From IMG/VR virus record IMGVR_UViG_3300037119_006157, positions 1-48,297 of that record: 48,297 nt of DNA; one strand, 5' to 3'. Source of the stretch: a virus. The position numbers were made by a program, and so were the translations under genes. Below, piece after piece: positions 20,507 to 28,953 of the stretch. Positions within the stretch are counted from its first letter, which is position 1, and every line of letters begins with the position of its first letter. The notes under the pieces are model-generated. The model saw only the letters and a program-made list of their open reading frames with translations. It made no database searches and was not told the DNA's origin.

Positions 20507-23500
20507 AGGGGGTACACCTCATCCGTAGCTGCACGGCGTAGCTCGCCTCCTCCTCATTGCGGAACTGCTGCTCCTTCCACGCCAGCCCCACCACCACGGC
20601 GTGCCGGTCGCGACCCACAACATCGCGGAAGGGCACGGCGGCGGCGTTGGGGCCAGCGATCGCCTCCAGTGCGGCAAGCTGCTCACGCGCAGTGCGCCTC
20701 ATGGAGGTGCCATCCTCGTGCTCGCCACCAGAGAGCACGAGATTGGTCTCGATTAGCTGGGTGGTGAGCGGGCGGTAGCTCCCCTTGAGGACGCCCTCTC
20801 TGGGGGTCACAGCGGTGGCCACCTCGCCCACGTCGAGCGAGGGCACGCGCCACTGGATCTGGCAGTAGTGCCCGACCGCAGCCTCGGTGACGGGGAACCA
20901 GAACTGGTGGAAGCCCGTGGTCATGGCGGTCTTGGCCGCGCCGTCCTCGTCGGTCAACTGGTAGGCCCCGCGCCCATCCACGTCGGCCCATATCTGGAAG
21001 CCCGGGATGGTCAGGTCGTCGCTCGCCTCGGGGTCGAGTTCGACCCATGTCTCGTAGACCCGGTAGACCTTCTCCACCCCTCGCTGGGGAGCCCAGCGGC
21101 GGCTGTGGTAGAGCGTGGCGTCGGAGGTGGCCTTCTCCACGGTGGGGTCGTTGGCGATCGTCAGGCCCGCGTGCGGGAGGGCGTATAGCTGGGGGCGGCA
21201 GGTGGCCCTGTCCTCGGCCACGTGGAGGACAGCCACGTAGGAGTTCAACTCGGCGTTGCCCGAGACGGTGTAGTAGACCGTCATCTCGATGTGATCGACC
21301 CTCGCCGTCCAGTTGGTGCCCGTGTCGGCGGAGATGACCACGCCGAAGGTCGCTGCCTCCACCTCGGCAGGCGTCCACGTGGTGCCCCAGAGGTCGCTTG
21401 AGCCCCCGTACTCCTTCACCTCGTCCGAGAAGGGCCAGTAGTCGGCGGCAGTGGTGGCTGCCTTGTTGTCTCCGACGACCGTCCCCGCCTTGACCAATCT
21501 GACGACGCTATCCACCACGTCGCGCTCGGGCCTTAGGAAGACGCCCAAGGTAACGACGGAGATGCCCCAGACGAGGCTGGAGACCATCGTCTTCGCGGCC
21601 ACCGTCCCGTCATTCTGGTTGTCGGAGCAGACGTGGATGTGCCCTCCCGCCACGCCGCTGAGGTCGGCGTCTTCGTGCTCCGTGTAGCCGCTAGGCGGGG
21701 TAACAGTGAAGCCCGTATCGAAGGCCCCTGAGGTAAGAATGATGTGGAGGCAACTGTTTTCCGGGCAGTCCGAAGCAGGAAGGACGGCGTTAACGATGCC
21801 GCCAATGTCCTTCTCGCCCCCGTCCGAACCGGTTGCCCACGGCGTGACCTGATCGCCCCCGGTGAAGGCTGCGATGTAGACGCTTCCTGACTTGGCGGAA
21901 GAGAATCGCCAGCGCCAGTCGGTAGGGATGGTTCCCGCCGCCTTGCCGTAGAGACGGTGCCCGTGCTCTTGGGTGAACCCGCCACCGCCAACGCTCAGCA
22001 GTTCCCAGCCGTTCGGCACTTCAGAGGGAATGGCGTTCTCGTCCGCCGTGATGACGTAGGCCAAGAGAGCATCCGTGGCGGCTGCCGCAGACGGCGGCGT
22101 CACGTCCCAGTTCTTGCCGCTGAAGTTCTGCAAGCTGTCGCTACGGAAGGCCGGGGGCGTCACGCCGCTGGTGTTGCTAGTGGCCTTGTCGATGGCGACC
22201 TTGATGCCCGTGACCGTGGCCCCGGCGGGGAGGGACGGCCCGGGGTTGAGAGCCTTGAGGTAGTGCGAGATCCCCGCCGCCGCAGTCGCGTCGGTGCCAT
22301 CGTTCACAGAGGCGGCACCAGTGTTGCCCCACGCGATGGTGCCCACGGCGCTGTCGTCCGAGAAGGTCGTGGGGGTGAGGGCCTCGACGGGCTGAGCCGC
22401 CACCTGCACCAGCGTGAGGCCCTCATAGGAGGCCGGACTCTCCTCGTGGTGGACGTGCGGCACCACTGGCCCTCGCTCCCGCCGGGGGGGCTGAAGCGAG
22501 GCCAGCGCGGCGCTCTGGTCGAGGGCGTTCGTCACCCCGTAGTAGGCCGTTGGGCCGTAGGTGGCGATGCCACTGACGCGCCCCCAGCCCCTCGACAACT
22601 CGCCCTCCAGCGCACCCTCCATCTCGGGCCCGACGAAGCGATAGGCCCCGGGCCGCCAGCGGATGAAGCCCGCCTTGTTGGGGATGAGGACGTAGGCGTT
22701 GGAGTACTCCGCCCCCACGCCATTGCGCGGGTCGGGTGCCAGTTCGAGGTCGGGCAACCTATTCAAGGTCGTCAAATCCTCTTCAAAAGTCCAAAAGCCA
22801 TCGGTCTTACAGACCCCGAGGAAGTTGCTGTAGATGACGAGGTCGGTGATCGGCGAGTCGCTGTCCCCCACCTCGTAGCCAGAGCCGTCCGCCGGGGCCC
22901 AGTCGCCCGAGACCATGGGGTCGTCCGAGACCGCGTAGATGAGGTTCTGGTCGGCGGCGTACATCTTGTTCGAGGTGAAGCGCCGGAAGCAGCGGAACTC
23001 CCTTGTGGCCGGGCCCTGAGTCCACGTGTCGTTGACGCCAGCCGTGGTGGTGTTGTGAGCGATCGCGTGCGCCCCGCCCGTGGTGCTGTCGGTGCTCGTC
23101 ATCGGAGCCGCCGAGGCAGAGCCGGTCGCGCCCGAGGCACCGGTCATCGTGATGGTGTGGGTGAAGTTCGGGGTGGTGCCGGTGGTCACCACGGTCACCA
23201 GTTCAAGCCCGGGGAGCAGGCGCAGGGCGGCTTGCAGGGTAGCCCCGCTGGCATTGAAGACGAGGGCCGTGGTGGTGAAGCCCTGCCACGAGACGGTGTA
23301 CGTGCCCCCCGTGGGCGTGCCCGAGATGATGATGGTCTGCACCTCGGCCACCGAGTTCACGACGGTGGTCAGTTGCATGAAGCGCTCATTGGCGTCGCTG
23401 GCCGAGTCCTTGAGGGGCACGTAGAGCAGGCCCTTGTAGCGCTCTGGCCGTCCCGCCACCACGTCGCCCGTGCCGAAGTACTTCACCTCAAGGATCGGCA

Positions 23501-23906
23501 TCACTGCCCCGGGCGTGTCGCTGTGCTCGTACTTGACGGCGTAGCTGCCGCGCAGCAGGTAGAGGTAGCCCTCGTGGAAGCGCAGCCAGCCCCCGAAGTC
23601 CTCGGTCTCGAAGGTCTCGCCCGTGACGAGGAGGGGCCACGTGATGGGCTTGCCGGGGGTGGTGGCGTCCCAGCGGTCGGCCCAGTCGTAGGTGCCCGGG
23701 GGGCCTTCGAACGAGAACCCCGCGCCCTCAGAGCAGTCCCCCACGGGCAGCGAGAACTCTACCAGCGGATCGGCCTCCTGCGCGGGAACCGTCTGCTCCT
23801 GCCAGTCGCGCCCGCCCTCTTGGGGATGCGCGAGCAGGTAGCGCTCGCCGTTGAGGGAGATGACGCGCTCCGAGATGCGCGGGGAGTTGAAGAAGGCGGA
23901 GGTCAT
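20499..23906 (-). CDS. Large tail/nozzle protein with nested adhesin domains, 1,135 aa
   Basis: ATG 23906 overlaps the upstream stop (ATGA). The framework (about 1-185, 295-505, 885-1135) is beta-rich with repeated short blades (TDGFWTFEEDL, PNKAGFIRWRPGAYRF), like podovirus nozzle proteins. Three inserts are seen. Residues about 189-292 are an Ig-like module (GGTYTVSW, LQAALRLLPG, TITMTG). Residues about 513-575 and 796-884 are two halves of one adhesin-like domain (GATVTGIKVAID; DLWGTTWTPAEV; VDHIEMTVYYT). Between them, about 580-795, sits another complete domain resembling the N-terminal domains of the 352-aa and 493-aa proteins. Receptor binding is likely but inferred. Confidence 0.75.
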   Translation of the reverse strand: MTSAFFNSPRISERVISLNGERYLLAHPQEGGRDWQEQTVPAQEADPLVEFSLPVGDCSEGAGFSFEGPPGTYDWADRWDATTPGKPITWPLLVTGETFETEDFGGWLRFHEGYLYLLRGSYAVKYEHSDTPGAVMPILEVKYFGTGDVVAGRPERYKGLLYVPLKDSASDANERFMQLTTVVNSVAEVQTIIISGTPTGGTYTVSWQGFTTTALVFNASGATLQAALRLLPGLELVTVVTTGTTPNFTHTITMTGASGATGSASAAPMTSTDSTTGGAHAIAHNTTTAGVNDTWTQGPATREFRCFRRFTSNKMYAADQNLIYAVSDDPMVSGDWAPADGSGYEVGDSDSPITDLVIYSNFLGVCKTDGFWTFEEDLTTLNRLPDLELAPDPRNGVGAEYSNAYVLIPNKAGFIRWRPGAYRFVGPEMEGALEGELSRGWGRVSGIATYGPTAYYGVTNALDQSAALASLQPPRRERGPVVPHVHHEESPASYEGLTLVQVAAQPVEALTPTTFSDDSAVGTIAWGNTGAASVNDGTDATAAAGISHYLKALNPGPSLPAGATVTGIKVAIDKATSNTSGVTPPAFRSDSLQNFSGKNWDVTPPSAAAATDALLAYVITADENAIPSEVPNGWELLSVGGGGFTQEHGHRLYGKAAGTIPTDWRWRFSSAKSGSVYIAAFTGGDQVTPWATGSDGGEKDIGGIVNAVLPASDCPENSCLHIILTSGAFDTGFTVTPPSGYTEHEDADLSGVAGGHIHVCSDNQNDGTVAAKTMVSSLVWGISVVTLGVFLRPERDVVDSVVRLVKAGTVVGDNKAATTAADYWPFSDEVKEYGGSSDLWGTTWTPAEVEAATFGVVISADTGTNWTARVDHIEMTVYYTVSGNAELNSYVAVLHVAEDRATCRPQLYALPHAGLTIANDPTVEKATSDATLYHSRRWAPQRGVEKVYRVYETWVELDPEASDDLTIPGFQIWADVDGRGAYQLTDEDGAAKTAMTTGFHQFWFPVTEAAVGHYCQIQWRVPSLDVGEVATAVTPREGVLKGSYRPLTTQLIETNLVLSGGEHEDGTSMRRTAREQLAALEAIAGPNAAAVPFRDVVGRDRHAVVVGLAWKEQQFRNEEEASYAVQLRMRCTPYD

Positions 23907-25006
23907 CCCGTGCCCACCACGCTCTGGTCGGGTACCTGCCCGCTGTAGCGGCTGAGGAAGGCCGCGCGGCACATGGCCCACTCGCTCTGGTACTTGCCCC
24001 CGCTGAGCAGGCTGAGGTGCTCGAAGAGCTTCATGGCGGTGGCCGGGGCCAGCAGGTCGAGGTTACACGAGGTCACGTCGGAGTCCCGGTAGATGGCGGG
24101 GTAGGGCCTGTTCACCTCGGCGATGATGGTGTCGGTGGGGCGGGGCGGGATGGAGAGCCTGATGCTCTGGTCGTCGTCACCATTGCTGATGAAGTCCCAG
24201 TAGCGCAGTTGCTTGCTGGCATCGACGTCGTGGGGCACCCCGTTGTTGTCGAAGGTGCGGAGGTAGACGTGGCGGATATCCTCGCGCCTGAGCGAGAAGA
24301 GGAAGGGCGAGAGGCTGAACTGCTTGTCGCGCGTGGCGGTGCCCACCCCCAGCACTAGCTGGTCGATGTAGTAGATCTCGGCGAGGGCGTCCCGCACGGC
24401 GCGGTTCCATGAGTAGGCCGCCCCGGGTTGGTCGAGCGGCGGCACCAGCGTGTAGACCTCGTAGACCTCGCCCTCGGCGGGGGGGTCTGCCCATGGGCGC
24501 ACGGGGGCGAGGGCCCCCGTGGTCAGGTTGAAGGGGTTCAGCGAGGTGCGGCGGAGGAGGTCGCCCGCGTCGGCGGCGTCGGGCCTCAGCACCCATGCGC
24601 CCTCGGCGAACTTGGCGTCTATCCCTTGGTCGAGGAGGGTCTCGTCCACGAGCGAGGTGGCGGTGCCCAGCGAGGAGCAGGTGCCGTAGGTGGCGCGACC
24701 GCAGAAGATGCCCGCCTCAAGGCGGGCCGTCCTCATGGAGAGGCCGCGCGCCTGCCATGGCTCCGATAGCTCGGTCTGGTCGAGGTTGACCGAGTGGAAG
24801 AGGCGGCTCCTGTACCAGCGCCCCGGCACCCCCGTGCTGTCGCTCACCTCGTAGGAGGTCTGGTCTTGGACGAGGTCGGTGGGTGAGCCCGAGACCTGCG
24901 AGGTGAAGGTGCCATCGGGCACGGTGTCGTGGTAGACGCGTAGCTCGTCGAAGGTCGCCATCTGGGTGTTCACGTCCTCGACAGGGACATTCAGGGTCGT
25001 CGCCAT
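23903..25006 (-). CDS. Virion connector/tail structural protein, 367 aa
   Basis: ATG 25006 follows GGGAGGTT and sits directly after the TAG of the preceding gene, in frame. An N-terminal fibronectin-III-like domain (FDELRVYHDTVPDG, then PGRWYRSRLFHS) leads to a helical/beta middle and a C-terminal part with LAPATAMKLFEHLSLL. Order and size fit a head-tail adaptor or tail-tube protein of a podovirus. The family is not certain. Confidence 0.65.
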   Translation of the reverse strand: MATTLNVPVEDVNTQMATFDELRVYHDTVPDGTFTSQVSGSPTDLVQDQTSYEVSDSTGVPGRWYRSRLFHSVNLDQTELSEPWQARGLSMRTARLEAGIFCGRATYGTCSSLGTATSLVDETLLDQGIDAKFAEGAWVLRPDAADAGDLLRRTSLNPFNLTTGALAPVRPWADPPAEGEVYEVYTLVPPLDQPGAAYSWNRAVRDALAEIYYIDQLVLGVGTATRDKQFSLSPFLFSLRREDIRHVYLRTFDNNGVPHDVDASKQLRYWDFISNGDDDQSIRLSIPPRPTDTIIAEVNRPYPAIYRDSDVTSCNLDLLAPATAMKLFEHLSLLSGGKYQSEWAMCRAAFLSRYSGQVPDQSVVGTG

Positions 25007-26065
25007 CTAAACCTCCCTGCGAGCGCTGCCGGGCGCTGCTGGCGCGCTGAGCCTAGCAGTGCCGCCGGGGCCACGGGTAGCCACCACCGCGCCACCAGCG
25101 GCTCCTGAGGGGCTCAGGCGGGCACTTCCCGGGTAGCCAGCCCAGCCATCAGTGGGGGACTCGCCCGCCTGTACGACAGGGGCGATGCCGGTGAGCACGA
25201 GCACTGCCGGGTCGGGGATGAGGAGAAGCGTGGCCCCCACTGTGACGGCGGGGGCCACGCCCGTGAGCGTGAGAATGGTGGGGTCTGGCGAGATGGTCTG
25301 GTGAGCCGTGGCTGTGACGACGGGCGCTACGCCCGTCAGCACGAGCGAGGCATTCGCGGGAGCGAGGGTCTGGTGATTGGAGACCGTGACCACCGGGGCT
25401 ATCCCCGTGAGGACGAGGGAGGCCTGCGTGGGGACGCTCACGATGGGAGCCGTGGAGATGAAGCAGACCAGCGAGTCCGAGTCGGGGCCGATGCTGATCG
25501 AGGAGGTGATAGTCCTCGTGGCACTGGCGAAGCCGCTGATCGAGGTTCTATTCACATAGAGCCATTGGGTCGTCCCGATCTGCCCGTCGAGAGCCTCTGT
25601 GCCAGTGGTCGAGACCGCCGTCACGGCGGCCCCAGCGTTGTCGCTGAAGATGCCGAGGTAGTAGCCCCCGTCGCTCGATGCCCCCGCCGTGATGGACGGG
25701 GTTTCATGAGATGTGCCCGTACTCCCCGACTCGGTGGCCTCCTGATCGAAGCTAACGAGGTGGCCGTCTGCCTGCCGAAAGGCGAGGCAGACCAAGATGA
25801 TGTTGGCCGAGTTCACCCACGAGAGCGTCTCGCTCGCGCCCTCCGTGCCATCGGCCCGCCGGTAGTAGACGTAGGTGCGCGCGCTGTAAGCCGAGAGGGG
25901 GGTCTGAGTCCAGCCCGTAAACGTGCGCGTGCCAGAGGCCACCGAGAAGCGCACCACCACCACCAGCATGTCGCCCGCCGTGAGGCCCGAGGGCATGGTG
26001 ATGTCCACGCTCGTGGCGCTGCCGGGGTTGACCACGGTCACTGGCGTGCGCGTCGTCCACGTCAT
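25007..26065 (-). CDS. Tail fibre-like protein with four LTG repeats, 352 aa
   Basis: Residues 1-205 form a beta-sandwich-like domain (GDMLVVVVRF, TGWTQTPL, YVYYRRADG, IILVCLAFRQ) of a kind also found inside the 1,135-aa tail protein and at the start of the 493-aa protein. Residues 211-302 are four 20-25-residue repeats of the form P-x2-a-x-L-x-LTG-x-AP-x-V. The last 50 are Gly/Ala/Pro/Arg-rich. Coupled to the 493-aa gene by ATGA. Probably a virion surface or fibre protein; repeats may set its length. Confidence 0.7.
   Translation of the reverse strand: MTWTTRTPVTVVNPGSATSVDITMPSGLTAGDMLVVVVRFSVASGTRTFTGWTQTPLSAYSARTYVYYRRADGTEGASETLSWVNSANIILVCLAFRQADGHLVSFDQEATESGSTGTSHETPSITAGASSDGGYYLGIFSDNAGAAVTAVSTTGTEALDGQIGTTQWLYVNRTSISGFASATRTITSSISIGPDSDSLVCFISTAPIVSVPTQASLVLTGIAPVVTVSNHQTLAPANASLVLTGVAPVVTATAHQTISPDPTILTLTGVAPAVTVGATLLLIPDPAVLVLTGIAPVVQAGESPTDGWAGYPGSARLSPSGAAGGAVVATRGPGGTARLSAPAAPGSARREV
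25160..25435 (-). repeat. Four tandem LTG-type coding repeats
   Basis: Four units of 60-75 bases encoding variants of LVLTGIAPVV. The DNA is also similar between units and to those at 26152-26832. Confidence 0.85.
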
Positions 26066-27543
26066 GGCCGGGGCCCCCTCGCCGAGCCCCGTGGGCCCGC
26101 TGCCGGGAGCCTAGCGGAGCCCTGCCCGGAGGGGTGGGCCCACGGGCTGACCGAGCCCGCTATCACCACTGGGACGATGCCGGTCAACACGAGAACGACT
26201 GCCGCCGGGATGATGGTGGGGCTCCCCACGGCCACGATGACATCGGGCGCGACCCCCGTGAGGACGAGGGCCCCCGGGGTAGGCCCGACCACGGTATGCG
26301 AAGTGGTCGTAACGGTTGGCGCTACCCCGGTGAGCGTGAGGGTAGCCTGCACCGGGCGCAGCAGGGTAGGGGTCTCGACCACGGGAGCCACGCCCGTCAG
26401 CACCAGCGATGCCGGGTCGGGGGCCAGCGCCGTGGGGGTGAGCACCTCGGGGGCCACCCCCGTCAGCACCAGCACCGCCGGGTCGGGCACGAGGATGACC
26501 TCGCCGCCGACCATGACCACGGGCGCGATGCCGGTCAGCACGAGGGTGGCGTTGGCGGGGGCAAGGAGTTCCGGCGTGAGCACCGCCGGAACCTGCCCCG
26601 TGAGCGTCAGAGAGGCCGCTGCTGGCACGAGAAGCTGGTGGTCGGTGGCAGTCACCACCGGGGCCACGCCAGTGAGCACGAGGGTGACTGCCGGGGGCAC
26701 TACCACGACGGGGGTCAAGACCAGCGGGGCGATGCCCGTCAGGGTGAGGCTGGCGTTCGCCGGGGCGAGCGTCTGGGGCGTGAGCACGACCGGGACTTGG
26801 CCCGTGAGCGTGAGGGCGGCGGCGGCGGGCACGACGGTGACGCTCGCCGAGGCCACCTTGATCTCGAAGATGGTCTGGCCCGAGGCCCCCACCGACTGCC
26901 CGAGGTCGGTGATGGTGACCGAGTTGGAGGCAGGCGTGAGGTCGTAGCCAGCGTAGTTGTGGTTGTAAATGCCAGTGCCGTTGGCAATCTGGGTGTAGCC
27001 GCTGGGGCTGGTTTGGCCACCCGCCACGTCGTTGCTGCGAGCGGAGACGACGAGGACGGCGTTGCCCGATGTGAGGGCGCTCCCGAGGGCCACGGTGGCG
27101 GACTCCGAGTCGCCGCCCCCCTCGGTCTGGCACTGCGTGACGATGGCCTGCTGGACGGGGTCGCTGGGGTCGAAGTCTCCGCTCACCGGGGTTATCTCGA
27201 TGATGATCCACGAGGCCCAGAACTCCGCAGCCGAGCCCACTGCCCAGTCGAAGGTGAGGGTGCGCGAGGTGGTGCTGCTGACGACACGACGCCAGACCTT
27301 CATCCGGCAGGAGTAGTTGACGTCACCCACCCAGCCAGCCTCCGAGGAGGTGTTAACGACCGTCCATGTCTCGCCCGTGGAGTCGGTCAGGGAGGGGTCA
27401 GATGGGGTCGAGTGGTTGTGGCGCTCGCACCAGCCGATGGCATACATGACCCCGCCAGCGACGGGGCTGAAGCTCGCTGTCGTGGTCGTCTGGGCGAAGG
27501 TGGTTGCGCCTGAGGCGTTGAGGAGGGAGGCGATGGTCGGCAT
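26062..27543 (-). CDS. Tail fibre-like protein with ten LTG repeats, 493 aa
   Basis: Same plan as its neighbour: residues 1-235 are a beta-rich domain (GGVMYAIGWCE, GETWTVVNTSS, MKVWRRVVSS, WASWIIIEITPV), then ten repeats at 238-464 of 20-26 residues each (LTLTGQVPVV, LVLTGVAPEV), and a short Arg/Pro/Gly tail. Each unit looks like a beta strand, an LTG turn and a second strand, as in elongated fibre shafts. It starts at ATG 27543, sharing a base with the preceding stop. Likely a paralogue of the 352-aa protein. Confidence 0.72.
   Translation of the reverse strand: MPTIASLLNASGATTFAQTTTTASFSPVAGGVMYAIGWCERHNHSTPSDPSLTDSTGETWTVVNTSSEAGWVGDVNYSCRMKVWRRVVSSTTSRTLTFDWAVGSAAEFWASWIIIEITPVSGDFDPSDPVQQAIVTQCQTEGGGDSESATVALGSALTSGNAVLVVSARSNDVAGGQTSPSGYTQIANGTGIYNHNYAGYDLTPASNSVTITDLGQSVGASGQTIFEIKVASASVTVVPAAAALTLTGQVPVVLTPQTLAPANASLTLTGIAPLVLTPVVVVPPAVTLVLTGVAPVVTATDHQLLVPAAASLTLTGQVPAVLTPELLAPANATLVLTGIAPVVMVGGEVILVPDPAVLVLTGVAPEVLTPTALAPDPASLVLTGVAPVVETPTLLRPVQATLTLTGVAPTVTTTSHTVVGPTPGALVLTGVAPDVIVAVGSPTIIPAAVVLVLTGIVPVVIAGSVSPWAHPSGQGSARLPAAGPRGSARGPRP
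26152..26832 (-). repeat. Ten tandem LTG-type coding repeats
   Basis: Ten units of 60-78 bases. The core codes for L-x-LTG-x-AP-x-V; spacers such as VLTPQT, VTATDHQ and VMVGGEV vary. Unit types alternate, which suggests duplication of pairs. Confidence 0.88.
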
Positions 27544-27968
27544 CAGGGAAGCTCCCCGCCCAGTTCGAGGAAGCGCACGACCTCGGGCTCGCCCTCCCCG
27601 AAGTCCTCAGCGATGCCGAAGATGCACCCCTCAAGAAGCGCGACGACGAGGGCCTCGGGCCAGCGCCATTCGTGCTGCACTCTCAGTGGCGCGATCTGGT
27701 ACTTGCCCACCTCGCGGGGGTTCTCGGGGGGCTGGCCCCTAGAGGCGTAGGGGATGTCCTCCCAGACGCCGTCCACGGGGCGCGCGTTCTCGGGGATGAT
27801 CAGGCGGGTACGGATGAAGCCGCTGCCCTCGCGCACCGACTCCCACGTCCAGCGCTCCGGGTGCTCGCCATTGGAGCGCGGGTCGAAGCGCCCGTAGTAG
27901 CCCTCGTCGCCCTCGACGAAGCCGTAGGCGTCGAGCGCCCTGATGGCTTCCGGCGAGGGGTCAACCAT
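27543..27968 (-). CDS. Hypothetical virion-module protein, 141 aa
   Basis: ATG 27968 follows GAGGTG at seven bases. The protein is acidic, with YYGRFDPRSNGEH and a WEDIPYASRG segment, then a helix (EALVVALLEGCIFGIAEDF). Unrecognised. Its place between small head/tail genes suggests a minor structural role. Confidence 0.66.
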   Translation of the reverse strand: MVDPSPEAIRALDAYGFVEGDEGYYGRFDPRSNGEHPERWTWESVREGSGFIRTRLIIPENARPVDGVWEDIPYASRGQPPENPREVGKYQIAPLRVQHEWRWPEALVVALLEGCIFGIAEDFGEGEPEVVRFLELGGELP

Positions 27969-27978
27969 GGCTGTCACC

Positions 27979-28020
27979 TCAGGCCAATTGAAAAACGCCC
28001 CCCGCAGGTGGGTCGATCGT
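27979..28020 (-). pseudogene. Vestigial second copy of the upstream gene's C-terminus
   Basis: Fourteen codons reading TIDPPAGGVFQLA-stop, the same peptide that ends the 141-aa gene at 28033-28074, in the same frame and 54 bases downstream. Third-position differences are many, so it is an old or imported copy. It has no start of its own. Confidence 0.8.
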
Positions 28021-28032
28021 CTTACACACCCG

Positions 28033-28458
28033 CTAAGCGAGTTGAAACACCCCTCCAGCCGGTGGATCTATTGTCAAAGTGTTCCCGCTGGTGGCCGTCA
28101 CGTCCGCAGGCGTTGAGTCGAGCAGGCAGAAGAAGGCCACGTCGCCGCCCACCTCGTAGATGCAGGCGTAGCGCGCCACGATGCTCCCCCCCGAGGCCGT
28201 CCAGACGGGCGGCGTGACAAAGTCAACGATGACGGTGGTCGTGCCCGCGAAGTTGAAGGTGACCGCGATGCCGCCTGCGGTGTAGCCGTTCGCCGCCGCG
28301 TGCTCGTCGGTGCAACCCGCGAAGGTAGTCCTCGCAACCCCCATGTTCGAGGTCGAGAGGAAGAGCGCCACCTTCCAGCTATCGCTGTCCCAGTCGAACT
28401 GGCTCTTAAGGATCTTCTCGCGGGTGGTGTCGGTCGGTGTCCATGCCCCAGCAGCCAT
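28033..28458 (-). CDS. Structural hypothetical protein, 141 aa
   Basis: ATG 28458 overlaps the previous stop (TAATG). Beta-rich, with WKVALFLSTSNMG, YTAGGIAVTFNFAG and ARYACIYEVGG, a pattern seen in small phage head or tail decoration proteins. It ends TIDPPAGGVFQLA. A remnant of the same end follows downstream, so this gene was probably once duplicated. Confidence 0.7.
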   Translation of the reverse strand: MAAGAWTPTDTTREKILKSQFDWDSDSWKVALFLSTSNMGVARTTFAGCTDEHAAANGYTAGGIAVTFNFAGTTTVIVDFVTPPVWTASGGSIVARYACIYEVGGDVAFFCLLDSTPADVTATSGNTLTIDPPAGGVFQLA

Positions 28459-28565
28459 TACTTCTTACCCTTTACGGCCTTCTTGGCCTTGCTCCTGCGA
28501 GCCTTGTTGGCGGCCTTATAGCCAGCCGGGGAGTATGGATAATGCTTTTTGCCGACGACAGGCAT
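28458..28565 (-). CDS. Small basic protein, 35 aa
   Basis: ATG 28565 follows GAGGAG. Sequence MPVVGKKHYPYSPAGYKAAN then a Lys/Arg-rich tail. Tiny basic proteins starting with a short GKKHYPYS-like motif are common near structural genes of podoviruses; their role is not known to me. Confidence 0.75.
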   Translation of the reverse strand: MPVVGKKHYPYSPAGYKAANKARRSKAKKAVKGKK

Positions 28566-28566
28566 C

Positions 28567-28953
28567 TCACCACTCCTCGTCTAGCTCGGAGCCGCTGCTG
28601 ATGAGGGGCGCACGCTTTGGCTCCTCGGTATAGAGGCGATAGGCGCGTGGGGCGTTGCCGAAGAACTGGAAGAACTCCCTGCGGCGGTTGATGCGCTCCT
28701 GCTCGGCGTCCTTTGGAAGCCCGTCGATCCTGCACATCCCGTTGTAGAAGCTATGGCCTCGGATCTCCCCCGAGTAACCGGGCTCGTAGGTGAGCACCCA
28801 GTGTGTGAAGAAGGGGTCGAAGTTGAAGAAGTCGGCCTCTGGGAGGTCGATGCTCCCGAAGCCCTTCTGGGCCTCGTAGCGCTCCTTCTCCACGCGGCGC
28901 TCCTCGGCCTCCTCGCGTTCCTCCGCGCTGATGAGACGTGGGCTGGTGCTCAT
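28567..28953 (-). CDS. Hypothetical virion-module protein, 128 aa
   Basis: ATG 28953 in ATGA overlap. A charged helical N-terminus (EEREEAEERRVEKERYEAQK), then an aromatic centre (ADFFNFDPFFTHWVLTYEPG) and an acidic end. Unrecognised; the neighbours suggest a minor head or tail role. Confidence 0.68.
   Translation of the reverse strand: MSTSPRLISAEEREEAEERRVEKERYEAQKGFGSIDLPEADFFNFDPFFTHWVLTYEPGYSGEIRGHSFYNGMCRIDGLPKDAEQERINRRREFFQFFGNAPRAYRLYTEEPKRAPLISSGSELDEEW

Noticed and set aside
21957-23948. Very long open frame on the plus strand opposite the tail gene
   Set aside because: Antisense of a well-supported gene in GC-rich DNA, low-complexity Arg/Gly/Val/Glu composition, no Shine-Dalgarno. 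Similar shadows (for example 25301-26947, 29838-31661) were left out.
1162-28035. TAG recoding (alternative genetic code)
   Set aside because: Several TAG codons sit ahead of in-frame coding sequence, but TAG also ends many genes exactly at the next start (for example portal, scaffold, DUF932), and no gene has an internal TAG that must be read as an amino acid.
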